Positions 63,780-64,000 of a DNA stretch of 64,000 bases are shown here, piece by piece. The DNA is from Acridotheres tristis (Eukaryota > Chordata > Aves > Passeriformes > Sturnidae). Position 1 is the first letter of the stretch, and each line of letters opens with the position of its first letter. Location of the stretch: positions 98,312,048-98,376,047 of the forward strand of contig CM072884.1 in assembly GCA_037013685.1 (NCBI GenBank). Reading direction: 5' to 3'. A model generated the notes under the pieces. It saw nothing but the letters and a program-made list of their open reading frames with translations, did no database searches and had not been told where the DNA came from. The translations under genes and the position numbers were made by a program.

Positions 63780-63796
63780 AAAAAAAAAAAAAAAAA
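63780..63796. repeat. Poly(A) run
   Basis: About 17 consecutive A residues followed by 'gagtgagaaaagaaaaag'. No AATAAA precedes it, so there is no support for a processed pseudogene. Confidence 0.85.
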
Positions 63797-64000
63797 GAGT
63801 GAGAAAAGAAAAAGAAAAGTTATTTGAAGGAACAAACTGGGCTAATGAAAAGAAGTGAAATAAAAGTTATTTGCTACTTGCTGCTAAAAATAATTATTTT
63901 GGACTTAAGGTACAAGATAAATGGCAACCATATATAATTTTTGAGGGCAATCGTGTATGACTGAGCAATCAAAAAAAACCGTGGGCAAATCCCTCATATA
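63797..64000. other. Unique AT-rich sequence at window end
   Basis: Nothing recognised. The sequence is purine-rich at first and then AT-rich. Confidence 0.5.

Overview
This window looks like ordinary non-coding nuclear DNA from a bird, most likely a songbird (passerine). The identification rests on interspersed repeats rather than genes. There are four CR1 LINE fragments of different ages, a tRNA-Ile-derived SINE with a CR1-type tail resembling the zebra finch TguSINE1 family, and a solo LTR of a widespread avian ERVL-like family. The base composition is moderately AT-rich and CpG-poor, as expected for intergenic or intronic avian DNA. I found no convincing protein-coding exon, tRNA, rRNA, other RNA gene or CRISPR array. 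The open reading frames present (up to about 164 codons) are chance frames, translations of simple repeats, or decayed CR1 coding sequence.

Layout. 0-1 kb has an (ATCAT)n microsatellite and a CR1 3' end on the + strand. 1-8.8 kb is unique sequence. 8.8-9.3 kb is an old, heavily diverged CR1 reverse-transcriptase fragment in which the FADD catalytic motif reads FADG. 9.3-17 kb is mostly unique, with a small CpG-retaining patch at 9.74-9.96 kb and a striking 32-bp palindrome at 14.92 kb. 17.0-19.35 kb is a repeat cluster: an internally deleted CR1 (minus), the SINE (minus), a duplicated stretch that may be an old LTR, and a CR1-type tail (+). 24.08-24.65 kb is the ERVL-like solo LTR (minus). 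26.85-27.08 kb is a 42-copy perfect (AAGGG)n array. 36.48-37.39 kb holds a (GGAAAA)n array and a (GGAT)n array. 37.4-64 kb is unique AT-rich sequence with minor simple repeats. A few homeodomain-motif-rich blocks there, near 39.6, 46.4 and 57.4 kb, read like conserved non-coding elements; this is inference only.

No genes work together here, so there is no operon or pathway to describe. I saw no clearly new biological system. The most checkable oddities are the long pure (AAGGG)n tract, the clean internal deletion in the 17-kb CR1, the 32-bp palindrome, the duplicated LTR-like block at 18.75-19.2 kb and the CpG-retaining patch.
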